Positions 1-6,464 of a stretch of 12,120 nt of DNA are shown here, one piece after another; positions within the stretch are counted from its first letter, which is position 1; each line of letters opens with the position of its first letter. The position numbers and the translations under genes are program-made. Where the stretch lies: contig NZ_JBHUGH010000028.1 in NCBI RefSeq assembly GCF_042681825.1, forward strand, positions 1-12,120, read 5' to 3'. The notes beneath the pieces are model-generated. The model did not search any database, was not told the origin of the DNA, and saw only the letters and a program-made list of their open reading frames with translations. This stretch comes from Halodurantibacterium flavum (GTDB lineage: Bacteria; Pseudomonadota; Alphaproteobacteria; Rhodobacterales; Rhodobacteraceae).

Positions 1-366
1 TCTGACATTGGGGTTTTATGGCGACTAGATGATTAGCTCCGCATGGTGCCGGTGAAACTCCTAAATGTTTCAACCAGGCTCGAAGTTGCTGTGCAGGAGC
101 GCTCGAATACCCCATCTATTATAGTCGCATTCCTAAGCTGAACCAAGATAATTGAGGCGGGATATCAACGGGAAGACCGGAACACGGAAAAACTGATTCG
201 TTCGCGCTTCGATGGTGGAGGCACGCGAAAGTGGCAGGTTGCACTCTTTTAGAACAACTCTAAAGTGGTCGCCAATCACAAGCGCCTTGATGCGCTATTA
301 CGCAAGCCCAACATCCCGAAACTCAAATCGGCGATGGAGCCAGCATTTTGACAACGGGCTTTCGAC
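1..366. other. No recognisable gene; AT-richer leading segment
   Basis: I see no supported gene here. Plus-strand frame 1 reads from about 142 to 351 with a single internal TAG at 250-252. Its last part (253-351) has a protein-like, lysine-rich composition, but I recognise no family and no good start. It could be a decayed gene end or chance. The stretch looks less GC-rich than the rest of the window. The promoter of the permease gene at 367 should lie in its right part, but I see no clear -35/-10 pair and no strong ribosome site before 367. Confidence 0.4.
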
Positions 367-1241
367 ATGCACAACACAATTCCCCGCAAGGTAAACAGCT
401 CAACGATCGGCCTCGCGCTCATGGCATCGGCGTCATTGATCGTACCGATTGTGGACGGCATCGCGAAGCTGCTGGGAGAAACGCTGTCGCCCCTGCTGGT
501 CGCCTGGGCAAGATATGCGGCGGCAACACTTGTCGTCTTGCCGATCGCTCTCGCGGCGCGGGGCCGAAGAGTCTTTCCACGACAGGGCCTTGCCATGCAG
601 TTCTTCCGAACGCTTTGCCTGGTCATCGCGATGACCCTTTTCTTCGTCTCATTGCAATGGGCGACCCTCGCTTCTGCTATTGCGGCATACTTTTCCGGGC
701 CCATCGTCGCAATGCTGCTGTCGGTTCTGTTCCTCAATGAACGGCTGACCATCGCGAAAGGCACGAGCCTCGTCCTTGCGGTCTTCGGCGCCTTGATCGT
801 GCTGCAACCGTTCGGCGGTGGCAGTCTGGGCACAGGCATCGCTCTCTTGGCCGGTTGCTTTCATGGCGTCTACCTCGTCGTCACCAAGCTCTCCGCGTCC
901 CGCAGCGACTCCCTTCAGACGCTGTGCTTTCAATGCCTTGTCGGAACGCTTCTGCTCAGCCCGCAAGCGGCCCTCACATTCGAAGTACCCTCCGTTGACC
1001 TGCTTTGGTTGATCCTGTCCATGGGGCTATCTCTGCCCTCGCCCACTTCCTGACCATTCAGGCCTTCCGCTATGCGGAGGCCAGCATCTTGTCTCCGCTG
1101 GTCTATATGGAGCTCGTCGGTGCGGTCGCATTCGGTGCTGCGGTGTTCGGCAATCTTCCCGGCCCTGCAACACTCATCGGCGGCACCCTGATCGCACTGT
1201 CAGGTTTGGTGTTGCAAAGATCTCAAACGGAAACCGATTGA
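367..1241 (+). pseudogene. EamA/DMT-family permease, frameshifted
   Basis: This is a drug/metabolite transporter (DMT) permease: a membrane protein with about ten helices made of two EamA repeats, in a family that exports amino acids and other small metabolites. The first part (ATG at 367, stop at 1053) gives 228 residues, including hydrophobic helices and the repeat-1 end with the motif LNERLTIAKG. The remainder, including ISALAHFLTIQAFRYAEAS and the last two helices to the TGA at 1239-1241, is in another frame. The frames join seamlessly at the GGGG run 1023-1026 if one G is restored, giving about 291 residues, the normal family length. It is therefore a recent one-base deletion, phase variation at a short G tract, or a sequencing error. 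The substrate is unknown. The ribosome site before 367 is weak. Confidence 0.82.
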
Positions 1242-1280
1242 CGGCACGCGTGCAGGCTTCATAGCGTTCTCGCCTTGATC

Positions 1281-1308
1281 TGTCGCGACACGGCACGCTC
1301 GCGTGCCG
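1281..1308. terminator. Adjacent palindromes between convergent genes, possible bidirectional terminator
   Basis: TGTCGCGACA (1281-1290) is a perfect palindrome. Directly after it, CGGCACGC-TC-GCGTGCCG (1291-1308) forms a perfect hairpin of at least 7 bp. It lies between the permease stop (1241) and the GFA stop (1322), which face each other. No U-run follows on either strand, so intrinsic termination is only inferred. A further short palindrome, GCACGCGTGC, sits at 1244-1253 just after the permease stop. Confidence 0.5.
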
Positions 1309-1321
1309 CAACTGGCAAATG

Positions 1322-1741
1322 TCAACCCTCCTCGAAGGCTTCCGCATCGGAAGGTGTAGGGTAGTAGTCAGCCTTGATGGCGACAAAGATGTGTTTACCG
1401 ATACGCAATCCGGTGGTGACATCCAGGCACCCCGCCGCGATCCCGATCCCGCGTTCACCGTTCATGCGGTAGAATAGGCTGGAACCACATTTGGCGCAGA
1501 ACCCGCGTTTTGCCGTCTCAGACGAGACATACCACCGTAGCCCTGAATCTTGCGTGAAGGTCAAGTCGTCGAACGCAGCATGTATCGAGGCCCAAAGATG
1601 CCCACTGGTGCGGCGGCACTGACTGCAATGGCAGACGGTGACGGTGACGGTCTCCCGAACGTGTTTCACCTCGAAGGCCACCGCGCCGCATTCACATCTG
1701 CCCGTCAGCCTTCCAATCCTCCCTGTCATCGCCAAGAGCAT
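1322..1741 (-). CDS. GFA-family (CENP-V/GFA domain) zinc-binding protein
   Basis: The 139-residue product is a single GFA domain, the fold of glutathione-dependent formaldehyde-activating enzyme and of many uncharacterised relatives. All the zinc-binding cysteines are visible: C16-x-C18 in GRCECGAV, C37-H-C39-x2-C42 in the CHCSQC motif, and C82-x2-C85 in CAKCGSSLF. Length is normal for the family. The first ATG (1741) lies 3 bp after the stop of the upstream acetyltransferase gene, implying one transcript and translational coupling. A second ATG four codons in (1729) is an alternative start. Most family members do not act on formaldehyde, so I would not name a substrate. It is the last gene of the minus-strand run that begins with the EamA permease at 3225. 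Confidence 0.85.
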   Translation of the reverse strand: MLLAMTGRIGRLTGRCECGAVAFEVKHVRETVTVTVCHCSQCRRTSGHLWASIHAAFDDLTFTQDSGLRWYVSSETAKRGFCAKCGSSLFYRMNGERGIGIAAGCLDVTTGLRIGKHIFVAIKADYYPTPSDAEAFEEG

Positions 1742-1744
1742 TTC

Positions 1745-2308
1745 TCATGATCGGCCCCGCGTGTCGGAACGCCGCGCGACCTCGGTAAACCCTGCCCGCC
1801 GGAACTTGCCCGCGAACCCTGTCCACGCATAGACCGACGGGTATTTGTTGCGCGGCGTGTCGATTGGGTAACCCTCGACGATGGTAGCGCCGCAGCTGTG
1901 CGCCCAGTCCACGGCCGCGTTCAGAAGTTTGAGCGAGAGGCCCGTGCGCCTGAACCGTTTGTCGATAAAAAAACAGGAAACCGACCAGACATCCAATTCA
2001 TCCACCGGCTTGAGTACCCGCGACGAGGCGAGACGCGGAAACGCGGCCCTGCGATCAATCTGGATCCAGCCAATGACGTCCGTGCCCGCCTTGGCGACAA
2101 GCCCGGGGGCCTCGCCCTGATCGAACAGTGCCTTCATCGCTTGTCGGTTTCCTTCGCCTTTTCCGGCCTTTATCTCCTTGGCTGTACGCCGCCACAACAT
2201 GCACCAGCAGCCGCCGCAGCCCCCTTTCTCACCCATGAGGGCTTCGAAATCAGCCCAGATTGCGGGCTGGATCTCTATCGCTTTTGCGGTTTCGGTAGAT
2301 GAGACCAT
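1745..2308 (-). CDS. GNAT-family N-acetyltransferase
   Basis: The 187-residue product is a GNAT acetyltransferase. It shows the acetyl-CoA binding core: the strand WSVSCFFID (residues 108-116) followed by the pyrophosphate loop RRTGLS (120-125) and helix LLNAAVDWA, then the C-terminal YAWTGFAGKFRRAGF segment (160-174). An N-terminal CGGCWCMLW motif (31-39), rich in Cys and Trp, marks a common uncharacterised GNAT subgroup. The acceptor substrate is unknown. The ATG at 2308 is preceded by TGGAG about 8 bases upstream. The gene sits 32 bp downstream of the EamA permease and 3 bp upstream of the GFA gene, all on the minus strand, so the three are probably cotranscribed. Confidence 0.85.
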   Translation of the reverse strand: MVSSTETAKAIEIQPAIWADFEALMGEKGGCGGCWCMLWRRTAKEIKAGKGEGNRQAMKALFDQGEAPGLVAKAGTDVIGWIQIDRRAAFPRLASSRVLKPVDELDVWSVSCFFIDKRFRRTGLSLKLLNAAVDWAHSCGATIVEGYPIDTPRNKYPSVYAWTGFAGKFRRAGFTEVARRSDTRGRS

Positions 2309-2340
2309 GTCCGCACTCCATTTTCCTTCATCTCAGCATT

Positions 2341-3225
2341 CTATGAACCGGCTTGCCTCTGTTCACGCAGGATGGTGAAGACACCGCTCGCAATAATGAT
2401 CGCCGCGCCGAGAAATGTCATCGCGTCCGGGCTCTCGCGCCAGATGAGCCAGCCGAAGAGCGTGGCCCATAGGAGCGCGGTGTAATCCAGCGGCGCCACC
2501 ACGACCGCAGGGGCGAGGCGGAAGGCCTGTGTCATCATCGTCATCCCGGCGGTGCCGAACAAGGCAATGCCGGCGAACAGCCACAGGTCACCCAATCTGA
2601 CGGGAACCCAGACGAACGGCACGATCAGCGCACTCAGCAACGCCCCCGCCCCGGTCAGATACACGAGCAGGGTCCACACGCTTTCGCGGGGGTCGACCCA
2701 ACGGGCGCTCAGCATCAAAAGGGCATAGACGAGCGCCGTCGCGACGGGGAGCAGATGGATCAGTTGAAACGCGGCTCCCCCCGGGCGGATGATCACGAGA
2801 ACCCCGAGAAACCCCGCCAGTACGGCCAGCCAGCGTCGCCAACCGACCTCCTCCGCCAGGAAAACGGCCGAGATCAGGGTGATGAAGAAGGGGGCGACGA
2901 AAATCAACGCGGTGGCTTCGGCCAACGCAAGATAGATAAAACTGGTGAAAAACATCATCGTGGCACCGACCCAAAGCGCACCACGCAGCAGGTGCGCAAC
3001 GGGCCGGTGCGAGCGCAGTGCCGACGGGCCGCCCATGAACAGCGCGATGACTATGGTGATCGGCAGGGCGATCACGTTGCGCAGGAACAGGATCTGCAGC
3101 GGCGAATAGCCGGAGGTCAATGTCTTCGCAATCGCGTCATTAGCGCTCAGACAGGCCACCCCCACACACATCAGTAGGATGCCTTGCGTGTAGGACTCCT
3201 GCGCACCGGACGTCGTATTACTCAT
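2341..3225 (-). CDS. EamA/DMT-family permease
   Basis: The 294-residue inner-membrane permease has about ten hydrophobic helices in two EamA repeats. Repeat 1 ends with the typical FLAEEVGWRRWLAVLAGFLGV segment and repeat 2 with LFGWLIWRESPDAMTFLGAAII. I chose the ATG at 3223-3225 (protein begins MSNTTS) because GGGGAGG lies 6 bases upstream. An ATG two codons earlier touches this ribosome site, and the frame stays open upstream to 3306 without a better signal. It is divergent from the Lrp/AsnC regulator at 3421, with 195 bp between the starts, and leads a run with GNAT and GFA genes. Regulated export of an amino acid or related metabolite is the likely role, inferred from family and context. 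The substrate is unknown. Confidence 0.88.
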   Translation of the reverse strand: MSNTTSGAQESYTQGILLMCVGVACLSANDAIAKTLTSGYSPLQILFLRNVIALPITIVIALFMGGPSALRSHRPVAHLLRGALWVGATMMFFTSFIYLALAEATALIFVAPFFITLISAVFLAEEVGWRRWLAVLAGFLGVLVIIRPGGAAFQLIHLLPVATALVYALLMLSARWVDPRESVWTLLVYLTGAGALLSALIVPFVWVPVRLGDLWLFAGIALFGTAGMTMMTQAFRLAPAVVVAPLDYTALLWATLFGWLIWRESPDAMTFLGAAIIIASGVFTILREQRQAGS

Positions 3226-3420
3226 TGTCATCCTCCCCGGCAGTGCCTGCCCCTGCGAAAACGCCGTCCCATCGCAGGCTTTCAGCCGGCTGTCTGCGTG
3301 GACCAAACGATCCGAAGGATATTCTATGCAAGATTTCGGGAATTATTTTTGCTTTATTGCTACAAATCTCACGAAAGCCAGCATGATGCAGCTGCCCGAC
3401 GCAAAAAGGAGGAATGAACC
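3226..3420. promoter_or_regulatory. Divergent control region, EamA permease / Lrp regulator
   Basis: These 195 bp separate the two divergent starts. A distinctly AT-rich core (about 3315-3370) includes an imperfect GCAA...TTGC dyad around 3329-3352 and a TTGC-TTTA-TTGC direct repeat (3349-3360). This is where the promoters and Lrp-family binding sites are expected. No single -35/-10 pair is convincing. AAGGAGG at about 3406-3412 is a strong ribosome site for the regulator gene. Confidence 0.5.
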
Positions 3421-3882
3421 ATGCACGAGATTGACGAGGTGGACCGGCGCATCTTGCGCGTCATGCAGGCGGATGGAGCGCTTTCGGTCACGGACATCGC
3501 GGACCGGATCGGGCTCTCTCAGTCGCCGTGTTCGCGGCGCGTTTCCCGGCTCACCGAACAAGGGATCATTCTTGGCAAGACGGTGATCCTCGACCGGAAA
3601 AAGCTAGGCTTCAACGCGATCGTCCTGGTGCGGATCAAACTGACGTCGCACGGTCGCAAGTCGTTTGAGAAGTTCCAGCAGGCCGTTTTGCGCATTCCAG
3701 AGGTTCAGGTCGTTCAACTCATGCTCGGCGATTACGATTTCAACGTACGGGTGGTGGTGCGCGACATGGATCATTTCCACGCCCTTCTGCGCGACCAGAT
3801 CGTCTTGCTCCCCGGGGTTCAGGAAATCCAGAGCTCCGTGCTACTGGATGAGCTGAAATACACGACGCAACTCCCGCTGTGA
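3421..3882 (+). CDS. Lrp/AsnC-family transcriptional regulator
   Basis: The 153-residue protein has the standard Lrp layout. The N-terminal winged helix-turn-helix (about 1-60, including the recognition segment GLSQSPCSRRVSRL) is followed by a C-terminal RAM ligand-binding domain (about 65-145, with the strand pattern QLMLGDYDFNVRVVVRD). Length is normal. The ATG follows an AAGGAGG ribosome site. Such proteins form octamers or similar assemblies, bind an amino acid in the RAM domain, and often activate a divergent exporter gene. Here the divergent neighbour is the EamA permease at 3225, so it probably controls that operon and itself. The ligand cannot be read from sequence. Confidence 0.92.
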   Translation: MHEIDEVDRRILRVMQADGALSVTDIADRIGLSQSPCSRRVSRLTEQGIILGKTVILDRKKLGFNAIVLVRIKLTSHGRKSFEKFQQAVLRIPEVQVVQLMLGDYDFNVRVVVRDMDHFHALLRDQIVLLPGVQEIQSSVLLDELKYTTQLPL

Positions 3883-3994
3883 ATGCAGCTCCTCCTTATG
3901 CGACAAGCCTGAAACGTCCCCAAGGGGATCTGCAAACTGCCGCGTGCGGCCGCCCGCTGCTCAGTTGTAAAGCCGCCCTTTTCTCGACGCTGGA

Positions 3995-4063
3995 GCGGAC
4001 CCGCGCACTGGTTTCCGACGGTCGGCTGTGACGACAGGGCGGGTCCGCGATGAGAACCCGCCC
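3995..4063. terminator. Two mutually exclusive hairpins between convergent genes
   Basis: GCGGACCCGC (3995-4004) pairs perfectly with GCGGGTCCGC (4039-4048) across a 34-base loop. The right arm overlaps GGGCGGGT (4037-4044), which instead pairs perfectly with ACCCGCCC (4056-4063) across an 11-base loop. The region lies between the stops of the Lrp regulator (3882) and the MFS exporter (4129), which face each other, so a terminator role is the simplest reading. No U-run is present. The rest of 3883-4128 holds no gene I can support. Confidence 0.45.
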
Positions 4064-4128
4064 AGACCACATGGGCACCCCCAACAGCATACACCAAGGT
4101 CGCAACGCAGGCGCGTAGTGATCCATCT

Positions 4129-5544
4129 TCACACCGGGTCCGCCGGTGCTCGCTCGCGCCCGGAATGGGTCCAGAGCGCTACGAACAGGCCGATCAGGGT
4201 CAGCGCAGCGGCGGCGAAGAAGGTCATCGAGAAGGCACGGGAGACATCCGCGACCGTCGCCTCAGCCGCGTCGCCCGTGCCCATGACGGTGACGAACAGG
4301 GTCGACATCGCGGAGGCACCCGTCATCAGCCCAAGATTGCGTGACAGGCCGAGCAGGCCGGAAAGGCGTCCGCGCTGCTCGGGCGACGCGCCGGACATGA
4401 CCGCGGTGTTGTTGGCCGCCAGGAACAACTGGAAAGCCGGGGTCAGCACGATCAGCGCCGCGATATATCCGCCGACGCCGAACAGGCGCGGCAGAAAGGC
4501 AAGGCAGAGCAGCCCGAGCATGGTCTGCATCAGCCCCGCAAGCATCACGCGCCGCGCGCCGAAACGGTCGGTCAGCCATCCCGAGGGCACCCCGGAGAGC
4601 GCCGCGACAACCGGCCCGACGGCCAGGACCAACCCGACAACGGCCTCGCCCAGGCCAAGCGAGAAGGTCAGGAAGAACGGGCCGACGACCAGGGTCGCCA
4701 TCATGACGGTGCCCACCAGGATGTTCATGGCGACCCCTGCCCCCGTCCTTTTGTCGATGAGGACAGCCATCGGCACAAGCGGCACGCTCGCGCGGGTCTC
4801 CACCATCACGAAGCACGCCGTCGCGGCCAATGCCACCACCACGAGCACGGTCTTCGAGACAGGAACACCTGTGGCGCCGCCGCTCGTGGCGAGGGAATAG
4901 GCCCCGAGTGCGGCAATCAGCAGGGCGGTCCCCGGCAGGTCCAGCGACCGGAACGACGCCCGGTTCTTCAGGCGGTCACGACGGATGACGAAGACAACGA
5001 GAATCAGTGTCAGCCCCGCGACCGCTCCGAGCAGCCAAAAGGCCAACCGCCAGTCGCTCCAGGCGAGCACAAGACCGCCGAGCGCGGGCCCGAGCGCGGT
5101 TCCGATAGCCGAGGTCGTACCCAGCAATCCCATGGCCTTGCCGAGTTGCCCGGAAGGCACGAGATCGCGCGCGATCGACATCGTGAGCGCGATCAGGATC
5201 GCCCCGCCCACCCCCTGAAGAACACGCCCGAGGATCAGCAGGCCGAGGCTCGGCGCGGTCGCGCAGAGGACCGATGCGGACATGAAGACGATCAGGCCGG
5301 CGATCATGACCCGGCGATGGCCGAACAGATCGCCAAGCCGCCCGGCCGAGACGATGGTGACCGTCACCGCCATGAGATAGGCCAGCACGACCCATTGGGC
5401 TTGCGAGATTGTGACTTCGAAGCTGCGGGTCAGGGTCGGCAGCAGCACCGAGGCAACGCTGATCCCAAGCGAAGCGGTCAGGGAGGCGGCGGCCAGTGCC
5501 GTCAGGATGGGTAGCGGCGTGCGCATCTCGGAGGTTTCGGTCAT
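4129..5544 (-). CDS. MFS multidrug-type exporter, DHA2 (EmrB/QacA-like) family
   Basis: The 471-residue polytopic inner-membrane protein belongs to the major facilitator superfamily. Motif A, GRLGDLFGHRR, is at 68-78. Motif B, LILGRVLQGVGGA, is at 103-115. The antiporter motif C region, GLLGTTSAIGTALGPALGG, is at 139-157, and a second motif-A-like loop, GWLTDRFGARR, lies in the middle of the protein. Length and helix pattern fit 14-helix DHA2 drug:proton antiporters. The ATG at 5544 has AAGGGG about 8 bases upstream. It is divergent from a MerR regulator (start 5613), with a MerR-type dyad between them, so inducible export of a toxic compound is likely. Specific substrates cannot be inferred. 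Confidence 0.9.
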   Translation of the reverse strand: MTETSEMRTPLPILTALAAASLTASLGISVASVLLPTLTRSFEVTISQAQWVVLAYLMAVTVTIVSAGRLGDLFGHRRVMIAGLIVFMSASVLCATAPSLGLLILGRVLQGVGGAILIALTMSIARDLVPSGQLGKAMGLLGTTSAIGTALGPALGGLVLAWSDWRLAFWLLGAVAGLTLILVVFVIRRDRLKNRASFRSLDLPGTALLIAALGAYSLATSGGATGVPVSKTVLVVVALAATACFVMVETRASVPLVPMAVLIDKRTGAGVAMNILVGTVMMATLVVGPFFLTFSLGLGEAVVGLVLAVGPVVAALSGVPSGWLTDRFGARRVMLAGLMQTMLGLLCLAFLPRLFGVGGYIAALIVLTPAFQLFLAANNTAVMSGASPEQRGRLSGLLGLSRNLGLMTGASAMSTLFVTVMGTGDAAEATVADVSRAFSMTFFAAAALTLIGLFVALWTHSGRERAPADPV

Positions 5545-5588
5545 GGCTGGACCCCTTGCGTTGACGATTCACGGCGGATCCCCTGCCA

Positions 5589-5606
5589 CTTCAAGTCCAC
5601 TTGAGG
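5589..5606. promoter_or_regulatory. MerR-type operator dyad between MFS exporter and merR
   Basis: CTTCAAGT-CC-ACTTGAGG is an 18-bp dyad with 7 of 8 arm positions matching. It closely resembles the SoxR-class CCTCAAGT...ACTTGAGG site of the MerR family. On the minus strand, TTGACC (5605-5610) can serve as the -35 of the exporter promoter with the dyad in the long spacer. The -10 expected 19 bp further on (5580-5585) reads CAGGGG, a poor match, as expected only of a strongly activator-dependent promoter. The right arm overlaps the GAGG ribosome site of the regulator gene, so binding should also repress the regulator. Confidence 0.7.
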
Positions 5607-5612
5607 TCAACC

Positions 5613-6023
5613 GTGAAACTTCTCGATATCGGGGTCCTGTCGAAACAGAGCGGTGTCTCCCCCTCGACACTGCGCTATTACGAGGAAATCGGCCTGATCC
5701 AGTCGGTCGGACGGCATGGGCTGCGGCGGCAATTCGATGCACAGGCGGCCACGCAACTTGCGCTGATCTCATTGGGCAAGATGGCCGGATTCTCTCTGGA
5801 GGACATCAAGGGCATGTTCGCCCGGGACGGCACACCTCGATTGCCGCGCGCCGAATTGCACCTTCGCGCCGATGCGCTCGACGCACAGATCCGCGGCCTC
5901 ACGCGGTTGCGCGACGCCCTGCATCATGTGGCGGGTTGCCCGGCCGAAAGCCACATGGACTGCCCGAAATTCAAACGCCTTATGGACTTTGCCGCCCGCA
6001 CGAATACCAGACACCAGGCATGA
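5613..6023 (+). CDS. MerR-family transcriptional regulator linked to MFS exporter
   Basis: The MerR winged helix (about 3-70) shows the family signature STLRYYEEIGLI at 18-29, followed by a long dimerisation helix. I chose the GTG at 5613 (protein begins MKLLDIG, 136 residues) because GAGG lies 6 bases upstream. A TTG at 5601 is the alternative, but it lies inside the operator. The C-terminal loop has C109 and C117 in a CP-x6-CP pattern, the same C-x7-C spacing as the metal loop of CueR. There is no Cys at the start of the dimerisation helix, where divalent-metal sensors have one. It may sense a monovalent metal or a thiol-reactive or lipophilic compound; this is inference. It should activate the divergent MFS gene. 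Confidence 0.88.
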   Translation: MKLLDIGVLSKQSGVSPSTLRYYEEIGLIQSVGRHGLRRQFDAQAATQLALISLGKMAGFSLEDIKGMFARDGTPRLPRAELHLRADALDAQIRGLTRLRDALHHVAGCPAESHMDCPKFKRLMDFAARTNTRHQA

Positions 6024-6101
6024 CAGTGCCCGCCCAACAACTTGGCGCACCGGTCGTCATGAGGCCAACGTCATAGCCCGTTACGACCTTCGGATTGCTG
6101 A

Positions 6102-6133
6102 GTGAGGGCCCGGCCTTTCGACCGGGGCCTCAC
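6102..6133. terminator. Strong hairpin between merR and DUF736 gene
   Basis: GTGAGGGCCCGG (6102-6113) pairs with CCGGGGCCTCAC (6122-6133) with one mismatch and an 8-base loop. It lies between the merR stop (6023) and the DUF736 stop (6141), which converge, so a bidirectional terminator is likely. No clear U-tract follows on either strand. Confidence 0.6.
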
Positions 6134-6140
6134 GGCCTCG

Positions 6141-6464
6141 CTACTCGCCTCGGCGACCGTTGGGGCGGGACCAGATCAGCGCGTAGGTCTCGCCGTCTTC
6201 GTCGTCGAAGAGGTTGGCGTAGATCGGGGCGGTGAAGCTCGGATCATCGAGCTTGAGGCCCAGATAGTCGCGGCCCTCGCCCGAGCGCTTGGACCAGGCA
6301 GCACCGATCTCGGCGCGGCCGACCAGGACCCGGTGGCTGGGGGCGTTCTCGCCGGTGGCGCGGGTGTCGGGAACGATGCGCACGCCCTGGACCTGGACGC
6401 TGAGGGTGACGATTTCGCCGGTGAATTCGTTGCCGGTCTTCTTGAAGGTGCCGATGGTAGCCAT
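6141..6464 (-). CDS. DUF736 family protein
   Basis: The 107-residue cytoplasmic protein spans the whole DUF736 domain: the opening MATIGTFKKTGNEFTGEI, the central SHRVLVGRAEIGAAW, and the closing LDDPSFTAPIYANLF with YALIWSR. Biochemical function is unknown. The family is frequent on alphaproteobacterial plasmids and integrative conjugative elements, usually near DUF2493, ArdC-like and ParB-like genes. Start choice is firm: ATG preceded by CGGAGG with a 6-base spacer. The upstream minus-strand leader carries a repeated GGAAA pattern. Nothing is missing from the domain. It is convergent with merR at 5613-6023 and is followed upstream by a gene-poor 0.8-kb stretch. Confidence 0.9.
   Translation of the reverse strand: MATIGTFKKTGNEFTGEIVTLSVQVQGVRIVPDTRATGENAPSHRVLVGRAEIGAAWSKRSGEGRDYLGLKLDDPSFTAPIYANLFDDEDGETYALIWSRPNGRRGE

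Noticed and set aside
276..839. A 187-codon minus-strand frame opposite the first permease
   Set aside because: It is low in structure and rich in Arg and Ser; the plus strand carries recognisable membrane helices.
3896..4132. Minus-strand frame beginning with a GTG overlapping the MFS stop
   Set aside because: The overlap looks like coupling, but the product has no recognisable fold and the region is better explained by hairpins.
4028..4900. A 290-codon plus-strand frame opposite the MFS exporter
   Set aside because: It has Thr/Ala/Arg/Pro-rich shadow composition, no domain, and overlaps a gene with clear MFS motifs.
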